Source: Salinibacterium sp. (GTDB lineage: Bacteria; Actinomycetota; Actinomycetes; Actinomycetales; Microbacteriaceae). From it: a stretch of DNA of 5,823 nt. The stretch is from positions 1 to 5,823 of the forward strand of contig SCSV01000415.1 of assembly GCA_004297555.1 (NCBI GenBank), read 5' to 3'. This document shows positions 1-5,360 of this stretch, piece by piece (position 1 is the stretch's first letter; each line of letters begins with the position of its first letter). The notes beneath the pieces were generated by a model. The model was not told the DNA's origin, did no database searches, and was given only the letters and a program-made list of their open reading frames with translations. The position numbers and the translations under genes were made by a program.

Positions 1-157
1 ACACTTCCCAAATGAGCAATCCGCGATGAAAGTGCTCTACCTCGCCGTGATCGAACGCCGCCACAACCGGGCAAACCCGACCGGCGAAATCCACGGCTGG
101 AAAGCTATCCTGAACACACTGGCAATAACCTACGGCGACCGCCTAGGACTGAACTAG
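1..157 (+). CDS. IS256-family (mutator-type) transposase, C-terminal fragment
   Basis: The reading frame is open from the window edge (first full codon at position 2) to a TAG at 155-157 and gives about 51 residues. It begins HFPNEQSAMKVLYL and ends with ITYGDRLGLN. The pattern of Phe-Pro-Asn, an Ala-Met-Lys-Val-Leu-Tyr-Leu helix, a Trp-Lys-x-x-Leu-Asn segment and a closing Gly-Asp-Arg-Leu is typical of the C-terminus of IS256/mutator transposases, DDE enzymes that move the element by cutting and joining DNA at its terminal repeats. The catalytic DDE residues lie upstream, outside the window, so activity cannot be judged. The visible tail shows no stop or frameshift and its C-terminal length looks normal for the family. 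Confidence 0.82.
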   Translation, partial: HFPNEQSAMKVLYLAVIERRHNRANPTGEIHGWKAILNTLAITYGDRLGLN

Positions 158-165
158 CCAAAGCC

Positions 166-191
166 ACTTACACAAAGAAACAGACAGACCC
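166..191 (+). repeat. Probable right terminal inverted repeat of the IS256-family element
   Basis: Nine bases after the transposase stop comes an AT-rich stretch, TTACACAAAGAAACAGACAG, followed by ACCC. Right ends of actinobacterial IS256-family elements commonly have a TTACACAAA-like core with a C-rich outer tip. The call rests on position and resemblance only, because the left repeat is outside the window. The exact outer boundary (189-191) is uncertain by a few bases. Confidence 0.5.
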
Positions 192-608
192 GAACCTCAA
201 TGAATAGGTATTCAATCTACGATTCATACGACTTTGATCCCGTGGGATTCAATGACACTGTCTTGTGGTTCGTTGTGGCCATCCCGTTAACGACCTTTAG
301 TACTGCAGAAAATTTCAAAGTGAGATCGAGTGGAACACTGCTCAAGATAAACTAAGTGCCAGATGCCGTCCCGAGGCGGGCAATCATGGTCATGGCGGTC
401 GAGGTTCTGAAGCTGACATCCTTCGTTCAATTTTTGGACGATACGGGCTCCGCTGCGTGAACTCCTTGTACCTTGACAAGGGCAGTTTTTCAACAGGTAA
501 GGAAACAAAGTCATCTTGGCAAGTTCGGTACGCGAAGAGTTCGAAGCTGGTGCGCTCAATGCGACGCAACGGTTTGCTGCAAGTGAAATGCTGACGGAGT
601 AGCGAGAA
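192..608. other. AT-rich stretch of about 420 bp without a convincing gene
   Basis: This lies between the IS256 end and the hypothetical gene at 609 and is visibly poorer in G+C than the right part of the window. Three weak signals are present. First, a 51-codon ORF at 200-355 (plus strand, ATG, no clear ribosome binding site) has a hydrophobic middle, TVLWFVVAIPLTTF. Second, an exact TTGACA at 473-478 could be a -35 box, but the best -10 candidates 17-19 bases on (GGTAAG, TAAGGA) are poor. Third, a frame open at 501-602 could start at TTG 516 and encode 28 residues with a normal-looking, non-repetitive sequence (VREEFEAGALNATQRF); its TAG at 600-602 lies only six bases before the next gene. 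None is strong enough to call. The region may be flanking DNA or gene debris left by IS activity. Confidence 0.5.
596..599 (+). promoter_or_regulatory. Ribosome binding site for the gene at 609
   Basis: GGAG lies nine bases before the GTG at 609-611. It supports this GTG as the start, rather than the downstream ATG codons inside the predicted membrane helix. Confidence 0.5.
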
Positions 609-1067
609 GTGCGGCGTTCCTTTTGGATTGCAAGCGGAATCTCGATAGTGGTGCTTGCCATGATGGTTTTCGGTGCCGTTCGATTCTTTGACACGGAGGT
701 CAAACGCGCCATTGGTGCAGAGCTCGTTGATTCGTCACCGCTCGAGGGTGGCACAGTCGTTCAAGGAGATCCGTTGGCATTCATTCTCAATAATTCGAGA
801 ACGGCGAAGATCGTGCTTTCGAGCTCGGCGGTTCACAAACTGTTGTCCAGCAAGCAGGTTTTCAAGGATTGCGCTTACTCAGGGCGCGAGTGTAGCGTGC
901 CAGTGTGGGGAGATGGGACGCGTTCGCTTGACGATGTCCCGTCAACTGCGATTTGCGCTCAGTCATATCGGCGCGGCTCTGATGCTCTGAAAGACGTGCA
1001 CGATATTTGCCTCGACGAGGCGACCAAAACCCTCTACTATTTCGGATGGTCCATAGGCCAGAGATAG
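609..1067 (+). CDS. Hypothetical protein with one N-terminal membrane segment
   Basis: I do not recognise this 152-residue protein. Residues 2-3 are Arg-Arg, followed by a hydrophobic helix at about 5-27 (core ISIVVLAMMVFGAV). This fits a membrane anchor or uncleaved signal, with the remaining roughly 120 residues outside the cell. No lipobox cysteine follows the helix. The outer part has four cysteines (88, 95, 116, 134), an even number that could form two disulfides. The GTG start is chosen because GGAG sits nine bases upstream and the membrane segment begins at once. The gene ends with TAG followed in frame by TAA. Base composition is lower in G+C than the genes on the right, and the gene lies alone between two transposase remnants, which suggests acquired or orphaned DNA. 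The minus-strand frame across its 5' half has a low-complexity product and looks like a shadow. That this is a real gene is moderately likely; its function is unknown. Confidence 0.6.
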   Translation: MRRSFWIASGISIVVLAMMVFGAVRFFDTEVKRAIGAELVDSSPLEGGTVVQGDPLAFILNNSRTAKIVLSSSAVHKLLSSKQVFKDCAYSGRECSVPVWGDGTRSLDDVPSTAICAQSYRRGSDALKDVHDICLDEATKTLYYFGWSIGQR

Positions 1068-1201
1068 TAATTCGTGCCGAGTTAGACGTGTCGCGCTTCC
1101 GACTTGTGGCAAAGGGGTCTGGTGCAGGACATCTTCCGCGGCACGACCATGGACCAGTTTGGTAACTCACAAGCCACTCTGATTCGCCCTGGGTTCAGTT
1201 C

Positions 1202-1634
1202 CTAGGTTCTTTCGAGGTCCGCGTAGCGGCTGGCCTCGACTTCGGCGGGTGTGCGGTAGCTGAGTTCGGAGTGCAGGCGCTGGTTGTTCCACCACCACCC
1301 ATTCCAGGGTTGCGAGCTCGACCTGCGACCCATGGTCGCTGTGATGAGTCAGCCCGGTGAGATCACCTCCCGCTGCGAACACGGCCACGTCCAGTGCCTG
1401 CAGCGGCAGGATGTCCGCTTTGAGAGTCGACGCGACGTTCCAGCCTACGATGCAGCGGGAGAAGACGTCAGTGACGGACGCGACATAAGCGAAGCCTTGC
1501 CACGTCCTCACGTAGGTGATACCGACGACCCAGAGACGGCGGGTCGCGGCCGCAGCGGATCAGCGTTGCACCAAGTCCAACGGCCTCATCCCAGTCGTAG
1601 AATGCCGCGTAGGCGGCCGTTTGTGCCGCCCACC
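1202..1634 (-). pseudogene. IS3-family OrfB transposase, decayed and internally deleted
   Basis: Read on the minus strand, the first recognisable part runs from about 1634 down (RPLDLVQR, then LWVVGITYVRTWQGFAYVA, DVFSRCIVGWNV, LTHHSDHGSQ). These blocks match the integrase (rve) core of IS3-family OrfB. Four lesions are visible. A TGA at 1562-1560 interrupts the frame after LVQR. The first catalytic Asp, in the usual D-I-T-Y-V block, is Gly (GGT, 1523-1521). After HHSDHGSQ (about 1323) the sequence jumps straight to VELATLEW, so roughly 60 residues including the catalytic Glu are missing. Near 1289-1300 two bases are lost from a GGT/GTGG run, so the tail (NNQRLHSELSYRTPAEVEA) is in another frame, ending at TAG 1204-1202. 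The N-terminal part of OrfB and all of OrfA are absent. The gene cannot make an active enzyme. Confidence 0.88.
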
Positions 1635-1668
1635 TTAGGCTGACCGTCCCAGGGCCGGGTGCACTGCA

Positions 1669-1674
1669 TACAAT
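1669..1674 (+). promoter_or_regulatory. Probable -10 box of a leaderless promoter for the hydrolase-glycosyltransferase operon
   Basis: TACAAT matches the housekeeping-sigma -10 consensus TATAAT at five of six positions and ends six bases before the GTG start at 1681, so transcription would begin at or within a base or two of the start codon. No Shine-Dalgarno sequence occurs before that GTG, which fits a leaderless mRNA, a common arrangement in Actinobacteria. No good -35 box is seen at the usual distance; a CTGACC at 1640-1645 is too far away (23 bases). Confidence 0.5.
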
Positions 1675-1680
1675 GACAGC

Positions 1681-2592
1681 GTGAGCGTCGAACCGCAGTA
1701 CGCCGAATTGGTCGCCGGACTTTCGGTGCGGCAGAGTTCCCTTCGGATCATGGGCGCCGACACCCACTACTGGGACTACGGCCCCACGGATGCCCACACC
1801 ACTGTCGTGGTCGTGCACGGTTTCCGCGGCGAACACCACGGGCTCGAGCCTGTGATCGCGCACCTCGAAGGGTTGCGGATCGTCAGTCCCGACCTGCCGG
1901 GTTTCGGCGAATCCGCGCCGTTCGGCAGGAGCGCGCATGACATCGCGGGATACACCGCATGGCTCATGGCCTTCGTGCAGGCGCTTGGCCTTTCCGCCCC
2001 GCCAGTGATCCTCGGGCACTCTTTCGGCTCGATTGTGGTCGCATCCGCGGTGGCCCAGGGCCTCGCCGCGCAGCGGGTCATCCTGATCAATCCAATCTCG
2101 GCGCCTGCTCTATCCGGCTCGAATGCGCTGATGAGTCGACTCACCTTGCTGTACTACCGAGTGGGACGGGCACTTCCCCGCACGCTCGGGACAGCACTGC
2201 TCTCGAGCCCGCTCATCGTGCGCTTCATGAGCCAGTTTCTTGCTGAGACCACAGACCCGGAGTTGCGGCGCTGGATTCACGATCAGCACCGCACTTACTT
2301 CAGCCGTTACGCGAACCGGGACAGCCTGGTCGAGGGCTTCGAGGCATCCATCGGTTCCGATGTCAGCATGTTCGCGCCGCGCATCACGGTGCCCACTCTG
2401 TTGATCGGCGCCGATCGCGACCCGATCAACCCGGTCGAAGCTCAGCACGCTCTTGAAGCGCTCTTCCCCAACGCGAGACTGGTGATTCTCGAGGGCGTCG
2501 GCCATCTCGTGCACTACGAGCGGCCGCGCGAGGCCGCCGAACAGGTTGTCGCGTTTCTCGGCGACGGCAGAGTCGTGGAGGCAGCCGCATGA
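1681..2592 (+). CDS. Alpha/beta-hydrolase fold protein
   Basis: This 303-residue protein has the full alpha/beta-hydrolase layout. The oxyanion-hole strand is VVVVHGFRG (42-50), followed by DLPGFGES (71-78). The nucleophile elbow is GHSFG, with Ser114. The acid is probably Asp247 in GADRDPINP, and the catalytic His275 lies in GVGHLVHYERP. The segment at about 140-230, between the elbow and the acid, would form the cap over the active site. There is no signal peptide, so it is probably cytoplasmic. Family members cleave esters, lactones, epoxides or C-C bonds; the substrate cannot be read from the sequence. The GTG start at 1681 is preferred because the -10 box sits just before it; the alternative ATG at 1750 has no ribosome binding site and would trim the N-terminus. 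The stop overlaps the next gene's start (ATGA), so its partner is the glycosyltransferase, which hints at glycolipid, envelope or glycoside metabolism. That last point is inference. Confidence 0.9.
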   Translation: MSVEPQYAELVAGLSVRQSSLRIMGADTHYWDYGPTDAHTTVVVVHGFRGEHHGLEPVIAHLEGLRIVSPDLPGFGESAPFGRSAHDIAGYTAWLMAFVQALGLSAPPVILGHSFGSIVVASAVAQGLAAQRVILINPISAPALSGSNALMSRLTLLYYRVGRALPRTLGTALLSSPLIVRFMSQFLAETTDPELRRWIHDQHRTYFSRYANRDSLVEGFEASIGSDVSMFAPRITVPTLLIGADRDPINPVEAQHALEALFPNARLVILEGVGHLVHYERPREAAEQVVAFLGDGRVVEAAA

Positions 2593-3698
2593 AGATCATC
2601 TTCGATTGCCGGTACACCCGAATCGGCCGCCACGACGGCATCAGTCGTTACACCGCCCGCCTCGTGGAGGAGCTGAGCAAGTTACACCCGGTCAGCATGC
2701 TCATCTCTGATCCTCGCCAACTCGAAATGCTCCCGCGGTTGCCCTGGATCATGACGCCGCCGCCGACGGCAGCGACCGAGGCCTTCATCTCGCGCTGGGT
2801 CAACCGTCACGAGCCAGACGTGGTGTTCACTCCGATGCAGACCATGGGCCCGGCGTTCCGCCGCTATGCACTCGTCAACACTGTGCACGATCTGATCTAC
2901 TACAAGCACCGCACACCGCCTCACAATCTGAACTGGGCGGTGCGGCTGATTTGGCGCGGCTACCACCTCTGGTGGGGCTTCCAGCGGGCTTTGCTCAATC
3001 AAGCGGATGCCCAGGTCGTCGATTCCGAGACGACACGCAACCAGATGCTCGAGCACTCGCTCTCGCGCAAGCCGATCCATGTGTTGCTGCTCGGCACGGA
3101 GCATCCGCCGAAGACTCCGAAGCGCACGATGCCCGAGAACCGCAACATCGTCTACATGGGCTCGTTCATGCCCTACAAGAACGTTGAACTGATCGTGCGG
3201 GCGCTCAACATCATGCCCGGCTTCCGCCTGCAACTGATGAGTCGCATCGGTGACGAACAACGGGCGCGATTGATGAGTATCGCGCCGGAAGACAGCATCG
3301 AATTCTTCAATGGGGCGAGCGACGAACAGTACGAGACTGCGCTGAAGAACGCCTTTGCTCTCGTCACCGCGTCGAAAGACGAAGGCTTCGGGCTGCCCAT
3401 TGTCGAAGCGATGGCTCTCGGCACGCCCGTGGCGATCAGCGATACCGAGATCTTTCACGAAGTCGGCGGCGAAGCGGCGGAGTACTTCGACCCGGACAGC
3501 GTGGAGTCGCTCGCCGACGCGCTTCGTAGGCTCGAGAATGCCGCGGAATGGAAGCGCCGGTCCGTCGCCTCGGTCGAGTGGGCGAAGCGCTACAGCTGGC
3601 CGGATGCCGCGGCGCAACTCCTGACGATTCTCACCGAAGCGGCTGAGGCGCGCTCGAAGATCAAGGCGGGCCCGGTCGTCCGCATCGCGGAGGGCTAG
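2589..3698 (+). CDS. Glycosyltransferase, GT-B fold, family 4-like
   Basis: This 369-residue retaining glycosyltransferase would transfer a sugar from a nucleotide-sugar donor to an unknown acceptor. The N-terminal half begins MKIIFDCRYT and has the loop GRHDGISRYTARLVEEL (13-29), the usual glycine-containing start of family 4 enzymes. The C-terminal donor domain starts near residue 187 (NIVYMGSFMPYKN, with Lys197 in the phosphate-binding region) and carries the E-x7-E motif EGFGLPIVEAMALGTPV, with Glu265 and Glu273. No signal peptide or membrane helix is present; such enzymes work in the cytoplasm, often at the inner membrane face. The ATG overlaps the TGA of the hydrolase gene (ATGA at 2589-2592), so translation is probably coupled and no separate promoter is needed. 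Length and motifs are normal and the gene looks intact. Sugar and acceptor cannot be assigned. Confidence 0.92.
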   Translation: MKIIFDCRYTRIGRHDGISRYTARLVEELSKLHPVSMLISDPRQLEMLPRLPWIMTPPPTAATEAFISRWVNRHEPDVVFTPMQTMGPAFRRYALVNTVHDLIYYKHRTPPHNLNWAVRLIWRGYHLWWGFQRALLNQADAQVVDSETTRNQMLEHSLSRKPIHVLLLGTEHPPKTPKRTMPENRNIVYMGSFMPYKNVELIVRALNIMPGFRLQLMSRIGDEQRARLMSIAPEDSIEFFNGASDEQYETALKNAFALVTASKDEGFGLPIVEAMALGTPVAISDTEIFHEVGGEAAEYFDPDSVESLADALRRLENAAEWKRRSVASVEWAKRYSWPDAAAQLLTILTEAAEARSKIKAGPVVRIAEG

Positions 3699-3719
3699 GC
3701 CCCGCGAGGGCGCCGGGGC
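3699..3719. terminator. Hairpin between convergent genes, probable two-way terminator
   Basis: GCCCCG (3699-3704) pairs with CGGGGC (3714-3719) around a nine-base loop. The hairpin fills the whole 21-bp gap: the glycosyltransferase stop ends at 3698 and the phosphatase stop begins at 3720. There is no T-run on either side, so it is not a classic intrinsic terminator, though actinobacterial terminators often lack one. Confidence 0.6.
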
Positions 3720-4355
3720 TCAGACCGTCTCGACTGCTTCCCGGCGCTCGACGGCGTTTTGTTCGTCGAGGTCGTCGGTGGCGTAACTGAGCGACTCGAG
3801 TTCGATCGGGTCGTTGAAAGCAATCAGTTCGAACGAGCCGTCTTCATGGCGCACGCTATGGATCGAGCCGTTCGAGATCATCCCATGTCGCGAGCCCGGG
3901 TCGATCACGTTGAGAATCGAGCGGATGACCCCGCCGTGGCTCACCACCACAACGGCTTGATCGTGGTGCTGTTCGGCGATCTCGATGAGCTCGGGCAGCA
4001 CGCGCTCCACCACGCTCTCCCGGCTTTCACGACCGGGCACCGGGGTGTCGCCGGGGAACCGAACCTCGATCTCCTTGTCGGTGAGTCCCTCCGCCTCGCC
4101 GTAGAGCCGCTCGGCGAGTGCACTGAGCACGGTCGGTGCGGCGAGCCCGATCTCCCCGGCGATGATCGTGGCCGATTCGAGGGCACGGGAGAGGGGGCTC
4201 GAGTAAATCGCGTGCCACGGGCGCCTGGCGAGCAGCGCACCGGTGGTGCGGGCTTGCTCGCGACCGGTGTCATTGAGCGGGATGTCGGTGCTTCCCTGGA
4301 TGCGATGTGCGAGGTTCCAATCGGTCTCGCCGTGTCTCACCAGATACAGCAGCAC
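3720..4355 (-). CDS. Histidine phosphatase family protein (phosphoglycerate-mutase-like)
   Basis: This 211-residue protein has the features of the histidine (branch 1) phosphatase superfamily, which transfers phosphate through a phosphohistidine. LVRHGETDWN (5-14) holds Arg7 and the nucleophile His8. Arg57 lies in SSPLSRALESA, the acid Glu82 in LAERLYGEAEG, and the second catalytic His140 in VVVSHGGVIRSIL. The short length and single domain favour a phosphatase over a glycolytic mutase, but the substrate (sugar phosphate, nucleotide, cobalamin intermediate or other) cannot be told. The tail from about residue 183 is acidic and probably disordered. Translation starts at GTG 4355-4353, supported by a close purine-rich site. 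It follows the sirtuin gene by 38 bp on the same strand with no terminator between them, so the two are likely one transcript. Confidence 0.9.
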   Translation of the reverse strand: MLLYLVRHGETDWNLAHRIQGSTDIPLNDTGREQARTTGALLARRPWHAIYSSPLSRALESATIIAGEIGLAAPTVLSALAERLYGEAEGLTDKEIEVRFPGDTPVPGRESRESVVERVLPELIEIAEQHHDQAVVVVSHGGVIRSILNVIDPGSRHGMISNGSIHSVRHEDGSFELIAFNDPIELESLSYATDDLDEQNAVERREAVETV

Positions 4356-4360
4356 AGTGT

Positions 4361-4367
4361 TCCTCTC
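4361..4367 (-). promoter_or_regulatory. Ribosome binding site for the GTG-started phosphatase gene
   Basis: On the minus strand GAGAGGA lies five bases before the GTG. The RHG motif begins six codons later, which fixes this start. Confidence 0.65.
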
Positions 4368-4394
4368 GATGCGGGCCCGCGTTGCTCGGCCTCG

Positions 4395-5243
4395 CTAGGC
4401 CACCAATCTCTCGACGAGAGAGCTGAGCGTCTCAGATGTTCCAGCGTCAATCTTAACCGTTGCGCGGCTGTCGCCCTTCGTACTGCCGCGGTTGATGATA
4501 ACGATCGGCACACGGCGGCGAGAGGCCCGTTCGAGCAGTCGCACCCCCGAATTCACGATGAGAGAGGAACCGGCAACCACGAGAGCCTCGGCGGACTGCA
4601 CGATGGCGCTCGCCTCGTCGAACTTATGGCTGGGCACGTACTCCCCGAAGAACACCACGTCGGGTTTCAGGATGCCCTCGCACACGCTGCAATTCGGAAT
4701 CACGAAGTCGTCGACATTGGTGACTGTCACGTCGCCATCGGGCGAGAGTTCGACGGCGCCGGGCGCATCCAGCCAAGGATTGTCGGCGCTGATGCGCTCC
4801 GCGATGCCGGTGCGGGCGTAGCCCTGACCACAGGTGAGGCAACTGACCTTGTTCATTGCGCCGTGCAGATCGACGACGCGCTGCGATCCAGCTCGCAAAT
4901 GCAGGCCGTCGACATTCTGGGTGATCACTCCCGAGACCAGGCCCGCGCTCTCGAGTTCGACGAGTGCGCGGTGGCCCTCGTTCGGCTCGGCCGAATCGAA
5001 GGTCTTCCAGCCGAGATGGCTGCCGGCCCAATACCGTTTGCGGTAGCGCAGATCGCCGATGAACTGCTGGTAGGTCATCGGCGAGCGCACCGGGGCACCC
5101 TCCCCGCGATAGTCCGGGATGCCCGAATCGGTGCTCATCCCGGCTCCGGTGAGCACCGCGAACCGGCGCCCCTCAAGAGCCGCGGCAGCGGCATCCAGCT
5201 CGGGGGAGGCAAGGCGGAACTCGGCGGGGTGTGTTTGCACCAT
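4395..5243 (-). CDS. Sir2-family NAD-dependent protein deacylase (class II, SIRT4-like sirtuin)
   Basis: This 282-residue sirtuin removes acyl groups from protein lysines, using NAD and releasing nicotinamide and O-acyl-ADP-ribose. The NAD-binding block is GAGMSTDSGIPDYRG (33-47), followed by TQNVDGLH (108-115) and the catalytic His127 in DLHGA. The structural zinc is held by CLTC (Cys135, Cys138) and CSVC (Cys185, Cys188). The 46 residues between the two pairs are far more than in cobB-type sirtuins and agree with class II (SIRT4-like) enzymes. KPDVVFFGE (193-201) and GSSLIVNSG (225-233) complete the fold. The Ala-Tyr/Arg pair that marks class III desuccinylases is not seen, since the first loop reads GEGAPVRSPMTYQQF. 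The ATG start at 5243 has a strong AAAGGAGGG upstream. The gene leads a probable operon with the histidine phosphatase. All key residues are present. Confidence 0.93.
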   Translation of the reverse strand: MVQTHPAEFRLASPELDAAAAALEGRRFAVLTGAGMSTDSGIPDYRGEGAPVRSPMTYQQFIGDLRYRKRYWAGSHLGWKTFDSAEPNEGHRALVELESAGLVSGVITQNVDGLHLRAGSQRVVDLHGAMNKVSCLTCGQGYARTGIAERISADNPWLDAPGAVELSPDGDVTVTNVDDFVIPNCSVCEGILKPDVVFFGEYVPSHKFDEASAIVQSAEALVVAGSSLIVNSGVRLLERASRRRVPIVIINRGSTKGDSRATVKIDAGTSETLSSLVERLVA

Positions 5244-5360
5244 CGATTCCCTCCTTTGCTCTCAATCTCAGGGTAAGCCCGAGAGTTTTCCGATATGTTT
5301 CCGCTTGCTGGCAGTCTGTCATCGCCGCAGCACGAGTGCGTGCAGTCTTGGAGGTGGTTC
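5244..5360. promoter_or_regulatory. Divergent promoter region between the sirtuin and RNA methyltransferase genes
   Basis: These 117 bp separate two start codons that point away from each other, so both promoters should lie here. Toward the sirtuin, a minus-strand TACCCT at 5275-5270 is a possible -10 box, and AAAGGAGGG at 5257-5249 is a strong ribosome binding site five bases from its ATG. Toward the methyltransferase, TATGTT at 5295-5300 is a possible -10 box, and GGAGG at 5350-5354 lies six bases before its ATG. Good -35 boxes are not seen for either. A short inverted repeat, GCACG-AGTG-CGTGC, lies at 5330-5343 in the methyltransferase leader. Confidence 0.5.

Larger units (their letters stand above)
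1..191 (+). mobile_element. Right end of an IS256-family insertion sequence (left part outside window)
   Basis: The segment holds the 3' end of a mutator-type transposase gene and, just after its stop codon, an AT-rich tract ending in a run of C (positions 189-191). That layout is usual for the right end of IS256-family elements, where the terminal inverted repeat follows the transposase stop closely. The left end lies outside the window, so the repeat cannot be matched to its partner, and no target-site duplication can be tested. The element could be intact or a remnant; only its last part is visible. Confidence 0.7.

Noticed and set aside
473..503. A full housekeeping promoter starting with TTGACA
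   Set aside because: The -35 match is perfect, but no acceptable -10 box is found at 15-19 bases, so it is mentioned only as a weak signal and not listed as a promoter.
287..754. A 155-codon open frame on the minus strand
   Set aside because: The product is rich in Ser/Arg/Thr with no recognisable fold or family, and it overlaps the better-supported plus-strand gene with its ribosome site and membrane helix.
1082..1150. A 22-codon minus-strand frame beginning MVVPRK, reminiscent of the start of IS3 OrfA proteins
   Set aside because: Only the first six residues resemble OrfA and the rest does not, so a second IS3 copy cannot be supported.
862..1170. A 102-codon open frame on the minus strand
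   Set aside because: It is mostly antisense to the hypothetical membrane protein, with an Arg/Ser-rich product and no motif.
1468..2019. A 183-codon open frame on the minus strand running from the hydrolase into the IS3 remnant
   Set aside because: It is the wrong frame for the transposase and antisense to the hydrolase; no coherent domain appears.
2682..3617. A 311-codon open frame on the minus strand
   Set aside because: It is antisense to the glycosyltransferase, whose motifs are unmistakable; the minus product is Arg/His-rich with no motif and no ribosome site.
3759..5276. A 505-codon open frame on the plus strand
   Set aside because: It lies antisense to both the sirtuin and the histidine phosphatase and crosses the gap between them; its product is rich in His/Arg/Asp/Ala without any domain, as expected from the complement of GC-rich codons.
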